This document shows, one piece after another, positions 1 to 6,901 of a DNA stretch of 11,410 nt. The notes under the pieces were generated by a model. The model made no database searches. It was not told where the DNA came from and worked only from the letters and a program-made list of their open reading frames with translations. Source of the stretch: an uncultured Oscillospiraceae bacterium. Lineage in GTDB: Bacteria; Bacillota; Clostridia; Oscillospirales; Acutalibacteraceae. The stretch lies in assembly GCA_900547105.1 (NCBI GenBank), contig URFL01000021.1, forward strand, positions 1 through 11,410, in the 5' to 3' direction. Each line of letters begins with the position of its first letter. Position 1 is the first letter of the stretch. The translations under genes were made by a program, and so were the position numbers.

Positions 1-39
1 GCAACGGCATTTTCACGGCAACGCCGACAGAGCGTATAA

Positions 40-96
40 CACACTACACTTTGCTTCGCAAAGTCGTGTGCCAAATGGGGGCGTTGCCCCCTTTGG
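40..96. repeat. Two adjacent hairpins of intergenic palindrome type
   Basis: Two stem-loops lie back to back. The first pairs 48-54 with 58-64 around loop TTC, with an outer five-pair extension (40-44 with 66-70) across a small bulge. The second pairs 71-82 with 86-96, essentially CCAAA plus a G-run against a C-run plus TTTGG, with one unpaired base. Neither has a T-tail typical of a terminator on either strand. They look like pieces of a dispersed palindromic intergenic element; that classification is inference. Confidence 0.5.
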
Positions 97-104
97 AAAC
101 CCCC

Positions 105-158
105 ACAAGAAAAGGCGGTACGCTACCCCTCCACGGGGCGCATACCGCCTTTTCTTGT
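105..158. repeat. Perfect 16-bp inverted repeat, possible bidirectional terminator
   Basis: The arm ACAAGAAAAGGCGGTA at 105-120 is exactly complementary to 143-158. The loop of 22 bases contains a further C4/G4 pairing. The A-rich outer arm on one side and T-rich outer arm on the other give U-rich RNA on either strand, so it could end transcription of the minus-strand XRE fragment. It could equally be a dispersed palindromic repeat. It sits 60 bases past the stop of the truncated XRE gene. Confidence 0.55.
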
Positions 159-218
159 TATCCAGCCCTCCGGCTGTATCGGTTGAGCAAAAGTCCGCGT
201 GGGATTGATGTGGTATCT

Positions 219-356
219 TTAACTTTGGGAAACTCCGGTTTCCCATTTGGAGATGGTTTTGTCGCTGACACACAGCTTTTCCGCCAGCATGGCTTGGGTG
301 AGTTTCTGGCGCTCGCGCAGCGATTTGATTGCCGCGCCGGTGACATAAGTATTCAT
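219..356 (-). pseudogene. Truncated XRE-family HTH regulator fragment
   Basis: Reading the minus strand from the ATG at 356 gives 45 codons, beginning MNTYVTGAAIKSLRERQKLT and ending SKWETGVSQS before a TAA at 221-219. The segment LTQAMLAEKLCVSDKTISKWETG is an XRE/Cro-type helix-turn-helix, close to a clostridial family in which this domain is followed by about a hundred or more residues. Reading stops directly after the conserved WETG, where family members normally continue with a GKGxPD-like segment and a last helix, so the fold is incomplete and the gene is probably broken. The start is supported by AAGGAGG at 372-366, nine bases upstream. The remaining C-terminal part is not visible downstream in any frame; hairpins follow instead. 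A functional 45-residue mini-regulator cannot be excluded. Confidence 0.7.
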
Positions 357-365
357 GGCGGTTCG

Positions 366-387
366 CCTCCTTCTGTCCGGTATTGTA
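366..387 (-). promoter_or_regulatory. RBS and possible -10 box of the XRE fragment
   Basis: On the minus strand AAGGAGG (372-366) lies nine bases before the ATG at 356. TACAAT at 387-382 is a five-of-six match to a sigma-A -10 box, but there is no good -35 box at 17 bases, and the transcript start would fall almost on the ribosome binding site. The RBS is convincing; the promoter is tentative. Confidence 0.4.
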
Positions 388-431
388 CGCCGTCCCGGCG
401 CAAAAAGCTACCTACGCTGCGTAGAGATGAC

Positions 432-469
432 AAAAAGCGGGTGGGCCGCCGTGGCAGCCCGCCCGCTTT
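432..469 (-). terminator. Intrinsic terminator of the lipoprotein gene
   Basis: Arms 434-446 and 457-469 form a GC-rich stem of 13 positions with one imperfect pair, and the minus-strand transcript ends in UUUUU at 436-432. It begins 16 bases after the stop codon of the lipoprotein gene, as expected for its rho-independent terminator, and it separates that gene from the XRE fragment. Confidence 0.85.
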
Positions 470-484
470 GCAATGTACAGACTA

Positions 485-1681
485 TTAGGAGAACAGCTCT
501 TTGGGATCGCACATTTTGATCGCGCGGTCGTTCACATTCACTTTCAAGCCGTCGATGGTTTTGTCCACCATCTCGTCAAACGCTTTGTCCTTGGCGTTGT
601 GCAGAATGCCGCTGTGGCTGTTTTCAAAGTAATCCTTGCCGTTGGCTTTTTCGGGATTCAGTCGCAGCACCAGCGCCATGGTGTTGGTGGTACCGTTCTT
701 TTTATATTCCACGATCTTGGCCTCGCCTTCCTTCACACCCTGCAGCGCTTTCAGGAAGTCCTCGTCCGAGTAGGAATCCGCCCCTTCGATGTTGTTCAGA
801 TTCGGGTCGGTCGTGGTGGTGGTTTCCGCTGCCGTGGTGGAGGCGGTGGTCGCCGTGGTGCTGTCCGCCGCTTGGGTGGTCGCCGCGGTGGTAGCAGCCG
901 TGGTCGTGGTGGTCGCGGCCGTCGTGGTGGTTGTGGTCGCGCCGGAGGACGAGGTAGAGGCGGCTTCGTCCGCGTTATACTTTTCGATCACCGCGTCGAA
1001 GTCCTTGCTCTTGTTGTACTGGCTGAGATAGCTTTCCAGCCGGCTCTTGACCTTTTTCTTGGCGGCATCGTCCAGATCCTTGCCGTCCGAATCGGTCAGC
1101 GAGATCTCAATGCTCTTGTAGCTGAGATAGTTTTTGTCGAAATACTCGCGCATTTCCTTTTCGGTCATGCCCTCTTTGCCGCCGACATCGTACAGCGCGT
1201 TAAACAGCGTGGTTTCATTGTAGTTGACGGCTTTGTACATCGACTTGAAGTGCTCGTTGTTAAAGCCGTAGGCGATGAACTGGTCGGTTTTCAGACTGGA
1301 CAGGTCGCTGTCCATTTGTTTAAGATCGTCCTCCGAAATGGACACATCGTACTTTTTCATCAGCGTTTCCAGCGCGGCTTCGCGAATGATCGCGTCCTGC
1401 GCGGTTTTCTTCAGATACTCGGCAAATTCCAGATTCACCTGATCGTCGCCTTCGCCGTAAGGCAGCGTCTGCGACCACAGCTGGTCACCGGAATAACCGG
1501 AATACGCATAATACTGCGCCATGCGCGAATACGCATTGTACATATATGCCAGATATTCGCCGGTGCTATAATCCTTGTCACCCACCGAGATCGCCGTTTT
1601 GGGGGTGGAGCAGCCGGTCAGCGCCAGCGAACCCACCGCGACCACCGCGACCGCAGCGGACAGAAGCTTTTTCACTTTCAT
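485..1681 (-). CDS. Putative SurA/PrsA-like lipoprotein with Thr-rich linker
   Basis: This 398-residue protein is probably exported and lipid-anchored. It has a basic N-terminus (MKVKK), a hydrophobic segment at about 6-21 and a lipobox LTGC, with lipidation expected at Cys24. Residues 25-240 resemble the N-terminal chaperone region of SurA/PrsA-type foldases: the ISVGDKDYSTGEYLAYMYNA start, then charged helices, including EAALETLMKKYDV. Residues 242-291 are almost wholly Thr, Ala and Ser, a low-complexity linker. Residues 292-398 are a short hydrophilic domain in which I cannot see the GGDLG-type signature of a parvulin, so isomerase activity is doubtful; a holdase or envelope-assembly role is inference. 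The ATG at 1681 is preceded by AAGGAGGA (1698-1691). It has its own promoter and terminator, so it is probably monocistronic, divergent from the transketolase genes. Confidence 0.75.
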   Translation of the reverse strand: MKVKKLLSAAVAVVAVGSLALTGCSTPKTAISVGDKDYSTGEYLAYMYNAYSRMAQYYAYSGYSGDQLWSQTLPYGEGDDQVNLEFAEYLKKTAQDAIIREAALETLMKKYDVSISEDDLKQMDSDLSSLKTDQFIAYGFNNEHFKSMYKAVNYNETTLFNALYDVGGKEGMTEKEMREYFDKNYLSYKSIEISLTDSDGKDLDDAAKKKVKSRLESYLSQYNKSKDFDAVIEKYNADEAASTSSSGATTTTTTAATTTTTAATTAATTQAADSTTATTASTTAAETTTTTDPNLNNIEGADSYSDEDFLKALQGVKEGEAKIVEYKKNGTTNTMALVLRLNPEKANGKDYFENSHSGILHNAKDKAFDEMVDKTIDGLKVNVNDRAIKMCDPKELFS

Positions 1682-1719
1682 GATGCATGATCCTCCTTGA
1701 AAATGGATACGATTTATTC

Positions 1720-1748
1720 ATTATACAAGGAAAAGATGGGTTTGTCCA
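1720..1748 (-). promoter_or_regulatory. Sigma-A promoter of the lipoprotein gene
   Basis: On the minus strand TGGACA at 1748-1743 (five of six for a -35 box) is separated by exactly 17 bases from a perfect TATAAT at 1725-1720. Transcription would start near 1713, leaving a leader of about 30 bases before the ATG at 1681, with the ribosome binding site at 1698-1691. Confidence 0.85.
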
Positions 1749-1894
1749 GCCCTTTCTCCGTGAAAAACTGACGAAAAAACCGGTGCAAATTTTTCTGTCT
1801 GTCCAAAAAACGCCCGACAAATCGGCGCGTATGCAACTTTTCGCGAGAAGACTTGAAAAATTTTGCCGGATGTATGGCGCTTTGGGCATAAATA

Positions 1895-1903
1895 TGTTAT
1901 ACT
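1895..1903 (+). promoter_or_regulatory. Extended -10 promoter for the tkt operon
   Basis: TGTTATACT fits an extended -10 element (TGnTATAAT with one change). No good -35 box lies 17 bases upstream, which is tolerated when the TG extension is present. Transcription would begin near 1910, giving a leader of about 87 bases before the transketolase start at 1997. Confidence 0.6.
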
Positions 1904-1934
1904 GAGAAAAATCCCCATGCTCTGCCGTCCCTTT

Positions 1935-1956
1935 CGCCCGCCGCGGGCGCTTTTTT
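1935..1956 (+). terminator. Terminator-like hairpin in the tkt leader (possible attenuator)
   Basis: CGCCCG (1935-1940) pairs with CGGGCG (1944-1949) around a CCG loop and is followed by six T at 1951-1956: a small intrinsic terminator. It lies between the putative promoter and the first transketolase gene with no plus-strand gene ahead of it, which suggests leader attenuation. A competing pairing exists between CCGTCCC (1925-1931) and GGGACGG (1959-1965), flanking the hairpin. The stem is short, so strength is uncertain. Confidence 0.5.
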
Positions 1957-1996
1957 CGGGGACGGGTCACTGACAAACGAAAGGATGATCGGACAA

Positions 1997-2842
1997 ATGG
2001 AACTTTCCTGCAAGAACCAGCTCGCCGCCACGGCGACGAAGATCCGGATGGCTGCCCTTGAGGGTGTGTTCTCGGCGCAAAGCGGACACCCCGGCGGCTC
2101 TCTGTCGATTGCCGACATACTCGCTTATCTGTATTTCAAAGAAATGAAAGTGGATGCCAGCCGCCCCCATTGGGAGGAGCGCGACCGGTTGGTGCTGTCC
2201 AAAGGACACACCGCTCCGGCGCTGTACGCCGCGTTGGCGTTGAAAGGCTTTTTCCCGCTGGAGGAAATGAAGCATCTGCGTCAGGTGGGTGCGCTGCTGC
2301 AAGGGCACCCGGATATGAAGACCATCCCCGGGGTGGATATGTCCAGCGGTTCGCTGGGACAGGGCGTGTCTGCGGCGGCGGGCATGGCGCTCGCCGGCAA
2401 GCTGGACGGCGCGGATTGGCGCGTCTACACCATCTTGGGTGACGGCGAAATCGAAGAAGGTCAGGTGTGGGAAGCGGCGATGTTTGCCGCCCACAAAAAG
2501 CTGGATAATCTGTGCGTGATCGTGGACAACAACGATCTGCAGATCGACGGTTCCATCGGCGAAGTCAACTCGCCTTATCCGATCCCCGAAAAATTCGAGG
2601 CGTTCGGGTTCCATGTGGTGGAGATCGACGGTCACGATTTTGACCAGATCGAAAAAGCGCTGGACGAAGCCAAAACCGTGAAGGGCAAGCCCACTGCGGT
2701 TATTATGAAGACCGTCAAGGGCAAAGGCGTGTCCTTTATGGAAAACCAGGTGGGCTGGCATGGATCGGCTCCCAAACAGGAACAATATGACATCGCGATG
2801 GCTGAGCTGAAGCAGACGCTGGCCGAATATGAGGGGGTATAA
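1997..2842 (+). CDS. tkt: Transketolase, N-terminal subunit (split type)
   Basis: This is the thiamine-diphosphate-binding half of transketolase, which moves two-carbon ketol units between sugar phosphates in the non-oxidative pentose phosphate pathway in the cytoplasm. Counting from the ATG at 1997, it has 281 residues, usual for the N-terminal subunit. HPGGS (31-35), SKGHTAPALY (68-77) and SSGSLGQG (116-123) are conserved transketolase segments. The ThDP motif runs from GDG (148-150) to NN (178-179). An in-frame ATG at 1985 has AAAGG directly against it; AAAGGA at 1980-1985 suits the ATG at 1997 better, and MELSCKN is a typical start. The stop TAA overlaps the start region of the C-terminal subunit, implying translational coupling and assembly of the two chains into one enzyme. 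Confidence 0.95.
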   Translation: MELSCKNQLAATATKIRMAALEGVFSAQSGHPGGSLSIADILAYLYFKEMKVDASRPHWEERDRLVLSKGHTAPALYAALALKGFFPLEEMKHLRQVGALLQGHPDMKTIPGVDMSSGSLGQGVSAAAGMALAGKLDGADWRVYTILGDGEIEEGQVWEAAMFAAHKKLDNLCVIVDNNDLQIDGSIGEVNSPYPIPEKFEAFGFHVVEIDGHDFDQIEKALDEAKTVKGKPTAVIMKTVKGKGVSFMENQVGWHGSAPKQEQYDIAMAELKQTLAEYEGV

Positions 2843-2844
2843 TG

Positions 2845-3795
2845 ATGGCGGATATCGTAAAGGTAGCCACGCGCGACTCCTACGGCGCGGCGTTGGTGGA
2901 ATTGGGCGCACAGGATCCGAATGTGGTGGTGCTGGATGCCGACCTGGCAGCCGCCACCAAAACAGGGGCTTTCAAAAAAGCTTATCCCGACCGCTTCTTT
3001 GATGCGGGCATCGCGGAAGGCAATATGATGGGTGTGGCGGCCGGCTTGGCGGCGGCGGGCAAAACGGTGTTTGCCTCGTCGTTTGCGATGTTCGCCGCCG
3101 GGCGCGCATTTGAACAGGTGCGCAACTCCATCGGCTATCCGCATTTGAATGTGAAGATCGGCGCCACCCACGCGGGTATCTCGGTGGGTGAGGACGGCGC
3201 GACGCACCAGTGCTGCGAGGATATCGCGCTGATGCGCACCATTCCGGGCATGACCATTCTGAACCCGGCGGACGATAACGAAGCCAAACAGGCGGTCAAA
3301 GCTGCCGCTGCGATGAACGGTCCGGTGTATCTGCGATTCGGTCGTCTGGCGGTGCCGGTGGTGATGCCGGCGGATTATGTGTTCGAGATCGGCAAAAGTG
3401 TGCAGATGACCGACGGCGACGATGTGACCATTATCGCTACCGGTCTGATGGTGCAGGAAGCGCTGATTGCGGCGGAACAACTAAAAAGCGACGGCATTGC
3501 GGCGCGGGTCATCAATATGGCGACCATCAAACCCATCGACCGCGACGCGATCGTGCGCGCGGCGCAGGAAACCGGTTTGATCGTGACCGCCGAAGAGCAC
3601 AATATCATTGGCGGCTTGGGCAGCGCGGTGACCGAAGTGGTTTGCGAAACGGTACCGGTGCCGGTGGTGCGTCTGGGTGTCAACGACACCTTCGGCAAAT
3701 CCGGCAAAGCGGTGGAACTGTTGAAAAAATTCGGCTTGTGCGCCGACAATCTGACGCAGGTTGTGAAGCAGGCCATGAGCAAAAAGAACGCGTAA
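2845..3795 (+). CDS. tkt: Transketolase, C-terminal subunit (split type)
   Basis: This 316-residue protein carries the pyrimidine-binding and C-terminal domains of transketolase and must pair with the upstream subunit to be active. It begins MADIVKVATRDSYG. DADL (31-34) and AGIAEGNMMG (54-63) are family hallmarks; Glu58 corresponds to the glutamate that activates the thiamine cofactor. SSFAMFAAGRAFEQVRN (78-94) and THAGISVGEDGATHQ (108-122) follow, then a C-terminal domain from about residue 190. Two adjacent ATGs occur at 2842 and 2845. GAGGGGG at 2831-2837 is seven bases from the second, so I prefer that start; the first would overlap the preceding TAA. Formate-tetrahydrofolate ligase follows after 55 bases with no terminator between. 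Confidence 0.95.
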   Translation: MADIVKVATRDSYGAALVELGAQDPNVVVLDADLAAATKTGAFKKAYPDRFFDAGIAEGNMMGVAAGLAAAGKTVFASSFAMFAAGRAFEQVRNSIGYPHLNVKIGATHAGISVGEDGATHQCCEDIALMRTIPGMTILNPADDNEAKQAVKAAAAMNGPVYLRFGRLAVPVVMPADYVFEIGKSVQMTDGDDVTIIATGLMVQEALIAAEQLKSDGIAARVINMATIKPIDRDAIVRAAQETGLIVTAEEHNIIGGLGSAVTEVVCETVPVPVVRLGVNDTFGKSGKAVELLKKFGLCADNLTQVVKQAMSKKNA

Positions 3796-3850
3796 AAAAG
3801 AAGTTCCAATAAACGGAATGTGAATACACGCTGCGGAGGTTATACTAATT

Positions 3851-5527
3851 ATGGCAATACCATCCGATATTGAGATCGCCCAAAGCGTACAGCCATGTCC
3901 GGTGACCGAAATCGCCGCCGGGCTTGGTCTTTCCGAGGACGATTTGGAGCTGTACGGTCGTTATAAAGCGAAGGTGAACCGTCAGGTGATGCCGCGCCTG
4001 GCGGACAAACCGGACGGCAAGCTGGTGCTGGTGACGGCGATCACCCCCACCCCGGCGGGCGAGGGCAAAACCACCACCACGGTGGGACTCGGCGACGCGC
4101 TGCACCGTATGGGCAAAAAGGTGGTGCTGGCGCTGCGCGAACCGTCGCTGGGACCGGTGTTCGGTATCAAAGGCGGTGCCGCCGGCGGCGGCTATGCGCA
4201 GGTGATCCCCATGGAGGACATCAACCTGCATTTTACCGGCGATATGCACGCCATCGGTGCCGCCAACAACCTGCTGGCGGCGATGCTGGATAACCATATC
4301 CAGCAGGGCAACGCGCTGGGCATTGATACCCGCCGCATCACTTGGCGGCGGTGTGTGGATATGAACGATCGGCAGCTGCGGCAGATCACCGACGGCCTTG
4401 GCGGACGCATGAACGGCGTTCCGCGCGAGGACGGCTTTGATATTACCGTGGCGTCCGAGATCATGGCGATTTTGTGCCTGTCCAACGATATTACCGATTT
4501 GAAAGAGAAGCTGGCGCGCATCGTGGTGGGGTACACCCGCGACGACCAGCCGGTGACGGCGGGGCAGCTGAAAGCGCAAGGCGCCATGGCGGCGCTGCTG
4601 CGCGATGCGATCCAGCCCAACTTGGTGCAGACGCTGGAGCATACCCCCGCGTTTGTGCATGGCGGGCCGTTCGCCAACATCGCGCACGGCTGCAACAGCA
4701 TCGCCGCTACTCGTATGGCGATGAAGCTGGGCGATATCGTGGTGACCGAAGCGGGCTTCGGCGGCGATTTGGGCGCGGAAAAATTCCTCGACATCAAATG
4801 CCGCAAGGCGGGCATTCGTCCGGATGCGGTGGTCATCGTGGCGACGGTGCGGGCGCTGAAGCATCATGGCGGTGCGCCGCTGAAAGAGCTGGGCGAGGAA
4901 AATCTGGAGGCGCTGGAAAAGGGCCTGCCCAACCTGCTTAAACACATTGAAAATATGACGGTCAAGTTTGGCTTGCCCGCGGTGGTGGCGATCAACCGTT
5001 TCCCGCAGGATACCGAAGCCGAGCTGGAGCTGGTGCGCCGCAAATGCGCCGAAATGGGCGCGAATGTCGCCTTGTCCGAGGTTTGGGGCAAAGGCGGCGC
5101 GGGCGGCATCGAGCTGGCGGAGGAAGTGCTGCGGCTGGTGGAACAGCCCAACCATTTCCGTATGATGTACGAGGATGACCAGCCGCTGACCGAAAAAATC
5201 GAAGCGGTCGCGCGGGAAATTTACGGCGCGGACGGGGTGGATTACACCACCGCTGCCGCCAAACGGCTGGCGCGGCTGGAAGAACTGGGCTTTGGCCAGC
5301 TGCCGGTGTGTATGGCAAAAACGCAGTATTCGCTGTCGGATAATCCCAAGCTGCTGGGGTGGCCGAAGGGCTTCCGCATTACGGTGAAATCGGTGCGGCT
5401 GAGCGCCGGTGCCGGCTTTGTGGTGGCACAAACCGGCGATATTATGACCATGCCGGGGCTGCCGCGGGTACCCGCAGCGGAAAATATTGATGTGGACGAA
5501 AACGGCGTGATCACCGGTTTGTTCTGA
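3851..5527 (+). CDS. fhs: Formate-tetrahydrofolate ligase
   Basis: This cytoplasmic enzyme makes 10-formyltetrahydrofolate from formate, ATP and tetrahydrofolate, feeding purine and formyl-methionine synthesis and, in acetogens, the methyl branch of the Wood-Ljungdahl pathway. The 558 residues match the usual family length. TPAGEGKTTT (67-76) is the P-loop, GIKGGAAGGGY (105-115) and VATVRALKHHGG (330-341) are the two family signatures, and the C-terminus MPGLPRVPAAENIDVD is typical. GGAGG at 3835-3839 lies 11 bases before the ATG. The spacer from the transketolase gene has no terminator and no clear promoter, so it is probably transcribed with it. No folate-cycle partner such as folD is in the window, so an acetogenic role cannot be judged here; one-carbon supply for biosynthesis is the safer reading. 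Confidence 0.97.
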   Translation: MAIPSDIEIAQSVQPCPVTEIAAGLGLSEDDLELYGRYKAKVNRQVMPRLADKPDGKLVLVTAITPTPAGEGKTTTTVGLGDALHRMGKKVVLALREPSLGPVFGIKGGAAGGGYAQVIPMEDINLHFTGDMHAIGAANNLLAAMLDNHIQQGNALGIDTRRITWRRCVDMNDRQLRQITDGLGGRMNGVPREDGFDITVASEIMAILCLSNDITDLKEKLARIVVGYTRDDQPVTAGQLKAQGAMAALLRDAIQPNLVQTLEHTPAFVHGGPFANIAHGCNSIAATRMAMKLGDIVVTEAGFGGDLGAEKFLDIKCRKAGIRPDAVVIVATVRALKHHGGAPLKELGEENLEALEKGLPNLLKHIENMTVKFGLPAVVAINRFPQDTEAELELVRRKCAEMGANVALSEVWGKGGAGGIELAEEVLRLVEQPNHFRMMYEDDQPLTEKIEAVAREIYGADGVDYTTAAAKRLARLEELGFGQLPVCMAKTQYSLSDNPKLLGWPKGFRITVKSVRLSAGAGFVVAQTGDIMTMPGLPRVPAAENIDVDENGVITGLF

Positions 5528-5561
5528 TGTCGGTGCGCCATAGCAAAGGACGAAAACCTAT

Positions 5562-6872
5562 ATGAATGACAATCCAAACGACTGGCAGGATGTGGAGCTG
5601 TTTCCGGTTCCGCGCCGCCAGCGGTCGGGCGGCTCATCGTCCGCCGGTTCTTCCGGTGTGCGGATGAGCGCGCAGGGCTATCCGGTGGACGAATATGGGG
5701 TGCGGCTGGATCGCCCGATTTACGGGCAGTCGCGCCGCGGGGCATACGAGCCACCGGACGAACCGCCGGATGAGCCGGAACCGCCACGCGGCGGCAAGGG
5801 TCATAACGATAAGAAAAAAGGTGCCCGCGGGCACGAAAAAAAGAAAAAGTCTACCGGAAAACGCGTGCTGAAGGTGTTGGCGGTGCTGGTGGCGCTGGCG
5901 GTGGTCGTGGCGGCTGCGGGCGGCATCTATCTGTGGTCGATGCTGGGACGGGTTCAGTATGACGAAGAAACCGTGCCGCTGGACGACAGCGGCGTGTCCC
6001 ATGTCTACGACCCGCAGGCGTATAACGGCACCAATGTTGCCGATCTGCCCATTATGGGCAACACCGACGATGTGACCAACATCCTGTTGATGGGCGTGGA
6101 CAGCGCCAGCTTTGAGGGGCGGTCGGACACCAACATCATTTTGTCGGTGAATTCCAAGACCGGTACCATCAAAATGGCGTCGCTGATGCGCGATCTGTGG
6201 GTCACACTACCGGGGCTGGACGAGGACAACGACGGCTGGGACGATGAATCCAAGCTGAACGCGGCGTATGCCTATGGCGGTACGCCGCTGCACCTTAAGA
6301 TGATCCAGCAGAATTTCCATTTGCATATTGATCAGTATATCGCCGTCAACTTTGAGGCGTTTCCCAAGGTGATCGATGCGATGGGCGGTGTGGATATGGA
6401 GCTGACCGGTGACGAGGCGGACCGTGTTCCGGCGGCGGGCAGCACCATCCGCTATGGTGGTGCGGGCTATGTCCCCATGGGCGAAACCGACGGCACCTAT
6501 CACATGGACGGATTTCAGGCGCTGCAATATTCGCGCATTCGCTATTTGTATGCGGACGCGGATTTCAGCCGCACCTCCAACCAGCGCAAGCTGATCTCGG
6601 CGCTGATCCAAAAGGCGAAGGGTATGAATGTGCTGCAGCTGAACGATGTGCTGAGCGAAGCGCTGCCGCAGGTGCGCACCAATATGTCGCGTACCACCTT
6701 TATGGGCTATTCGATCAACGCGTTCCGCTATGCGAACTACGAGGTGGACAGCTCCTATCGCGTGCCGCAGGACGGCTTGTGGGAGTCGGATAACAAAAAC
6801 GGTGCATCAGTGCTGGTGCTCACCGATCCGGTGCGGTCGATCAAGGAACTGCACCAGTATCTTTACGGCTGA
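5562..6872 (+). CDS. LCP-family glycopolymer transferase, first paralog
   Basis: This is a 436-residue membrane protein of the LytR-CpsA-Psr family, whose members transfer lipid-linked glycopolymers such as teichoic acids or capsule onto peptidoglycan outside the membrane. Residues 1-100 are cytoplasmic and disordered-looking, with a Pro/Glu/Asp patch (62-75) and a Lys-rich run (84-100). One membrane helix spans about 102-128. The LCP domain runs from about 170 to 355: NILLMGVD (173-180), RSDTNIILSVN (187-197), SLMRDLWVTLPG (207-218), KLNAAYAYGG (231-240) and DFSRTSNQRKLI (334-345). The Arg and Asp residues in these blocks are those that bind the pyrophosphate-metal substrate in characterised members. 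An acidic DEDNDGWDD segment (220-228) interrupts the domain just after LPG. AAAGGA (5545-5550) precedes the ATG by 11 bases, and the gene starts 34 bases after fhs. Its polymer substrate is unknown. Confidence 0.92.
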   Translation: MNDNPNDWQDVELFPVPRRQRSGGSSSAGSSGVRMSAQGYPVDEYGVRLDRPIYGQSRRGAYEPPDEPPDEPEPPRGGKGHNDKKKGARGHEKKKKSTGKRVLKVLAVLVALAVVVAAAGGIYLWSMLGRVQYDEETVPLDDSGVSHVYDPQAYNGTNVADLPIMGNTDDVTNILLMGVDSASFEGRSDTNIILSVNSKTGTIKMASLMRDLWVTLPGLDEDNDGWDDESKLNAAYAYGGTPLHLKMIQQNFHLHIDQYIAVNFEAFPKVIDAMGGVDMELTGDEADRVPAAGSTIRYGGAGYVPMGETDGTYHMDGFQALQYSRIRYLYADADFSRTSNQRKLISALIQKAKGMNVLQLNDVLSEALPQVRTNMSRTTFMGYSINAFRYANYEVDSSYRVPQDGLWESDNKNGASVLVLTDPVRSIKELHQYLYG

Positions 6873-6901
6873 GGCAAGGCCGGGAAAAGGACGAGTGGTT
6901 T

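Larger units (their letters stand above)
1682..1996. other. Divergent intergenic region between lipoprotein and tkt genes
   Basis: This 315-base spacer separates two divergently transcribed genes. It holds the lipoprotein promoter at 1720-1748, the plus-strand extended -10 promoter near 1895-1903 and a leader hairpin at 1935-1956. The middle part, roughly 1750-1890, is richer in A and T than its surroundings, with several A-tracts, and shows no open reading frame or structure I can interpret. Confidence 0.6.

Noticed and set aside
473..1690. Long plus-strand open frame (405 codons) opposite the lipoprotein gene, with Arg/Gly-rich stretches
   Set aside because: It is the antisense of a well-supported lipoprotein gene that has promoter, RBS, lipobox and terminator. 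The RGG-like stretch is only the complement of the Thr/Ala linker.
1985..1996. Upstream in-frame ATG for transketolase N-terminal subunit
   Set aside because: The AAAGG sequence abuts this ATG, leaving no spacing; the same motif is properly placed for the ATG at 1997, which also gives the usual N-terminus.
1967..2911. Minus-strand open frame of 314 codons across the transketolase N-terminal gene
   Set aside because: It overlaps a full-length, clearly recognised enzyme and shows no RBS or domain of its own.
1997..3795. Frameshift or broken gene splitting transketolase in two
   Set aside because: Two-gene transketolase is a normal arrangement in Clostridia and archaea; the second gene has its own ribosome binding site and start codon, and both halves are full length.
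3796..3850. Tetrahydrofolate or other riboswitch ahead of fhs
   Set aside because: The spacer is only 55 bases, has no terminator or strong structured domain beyond a four-bp TTCC/GGAA stem, and does not match the folate riboswitch core.
3845..5431. 528-codon minus-strand open frame opposite fhs
   Set aside because: GC-rich coding sequence commonly leaves open antisense frames; fhs matches its family over full length, and the antisense product is His/Arg-rich without recognisable domain.
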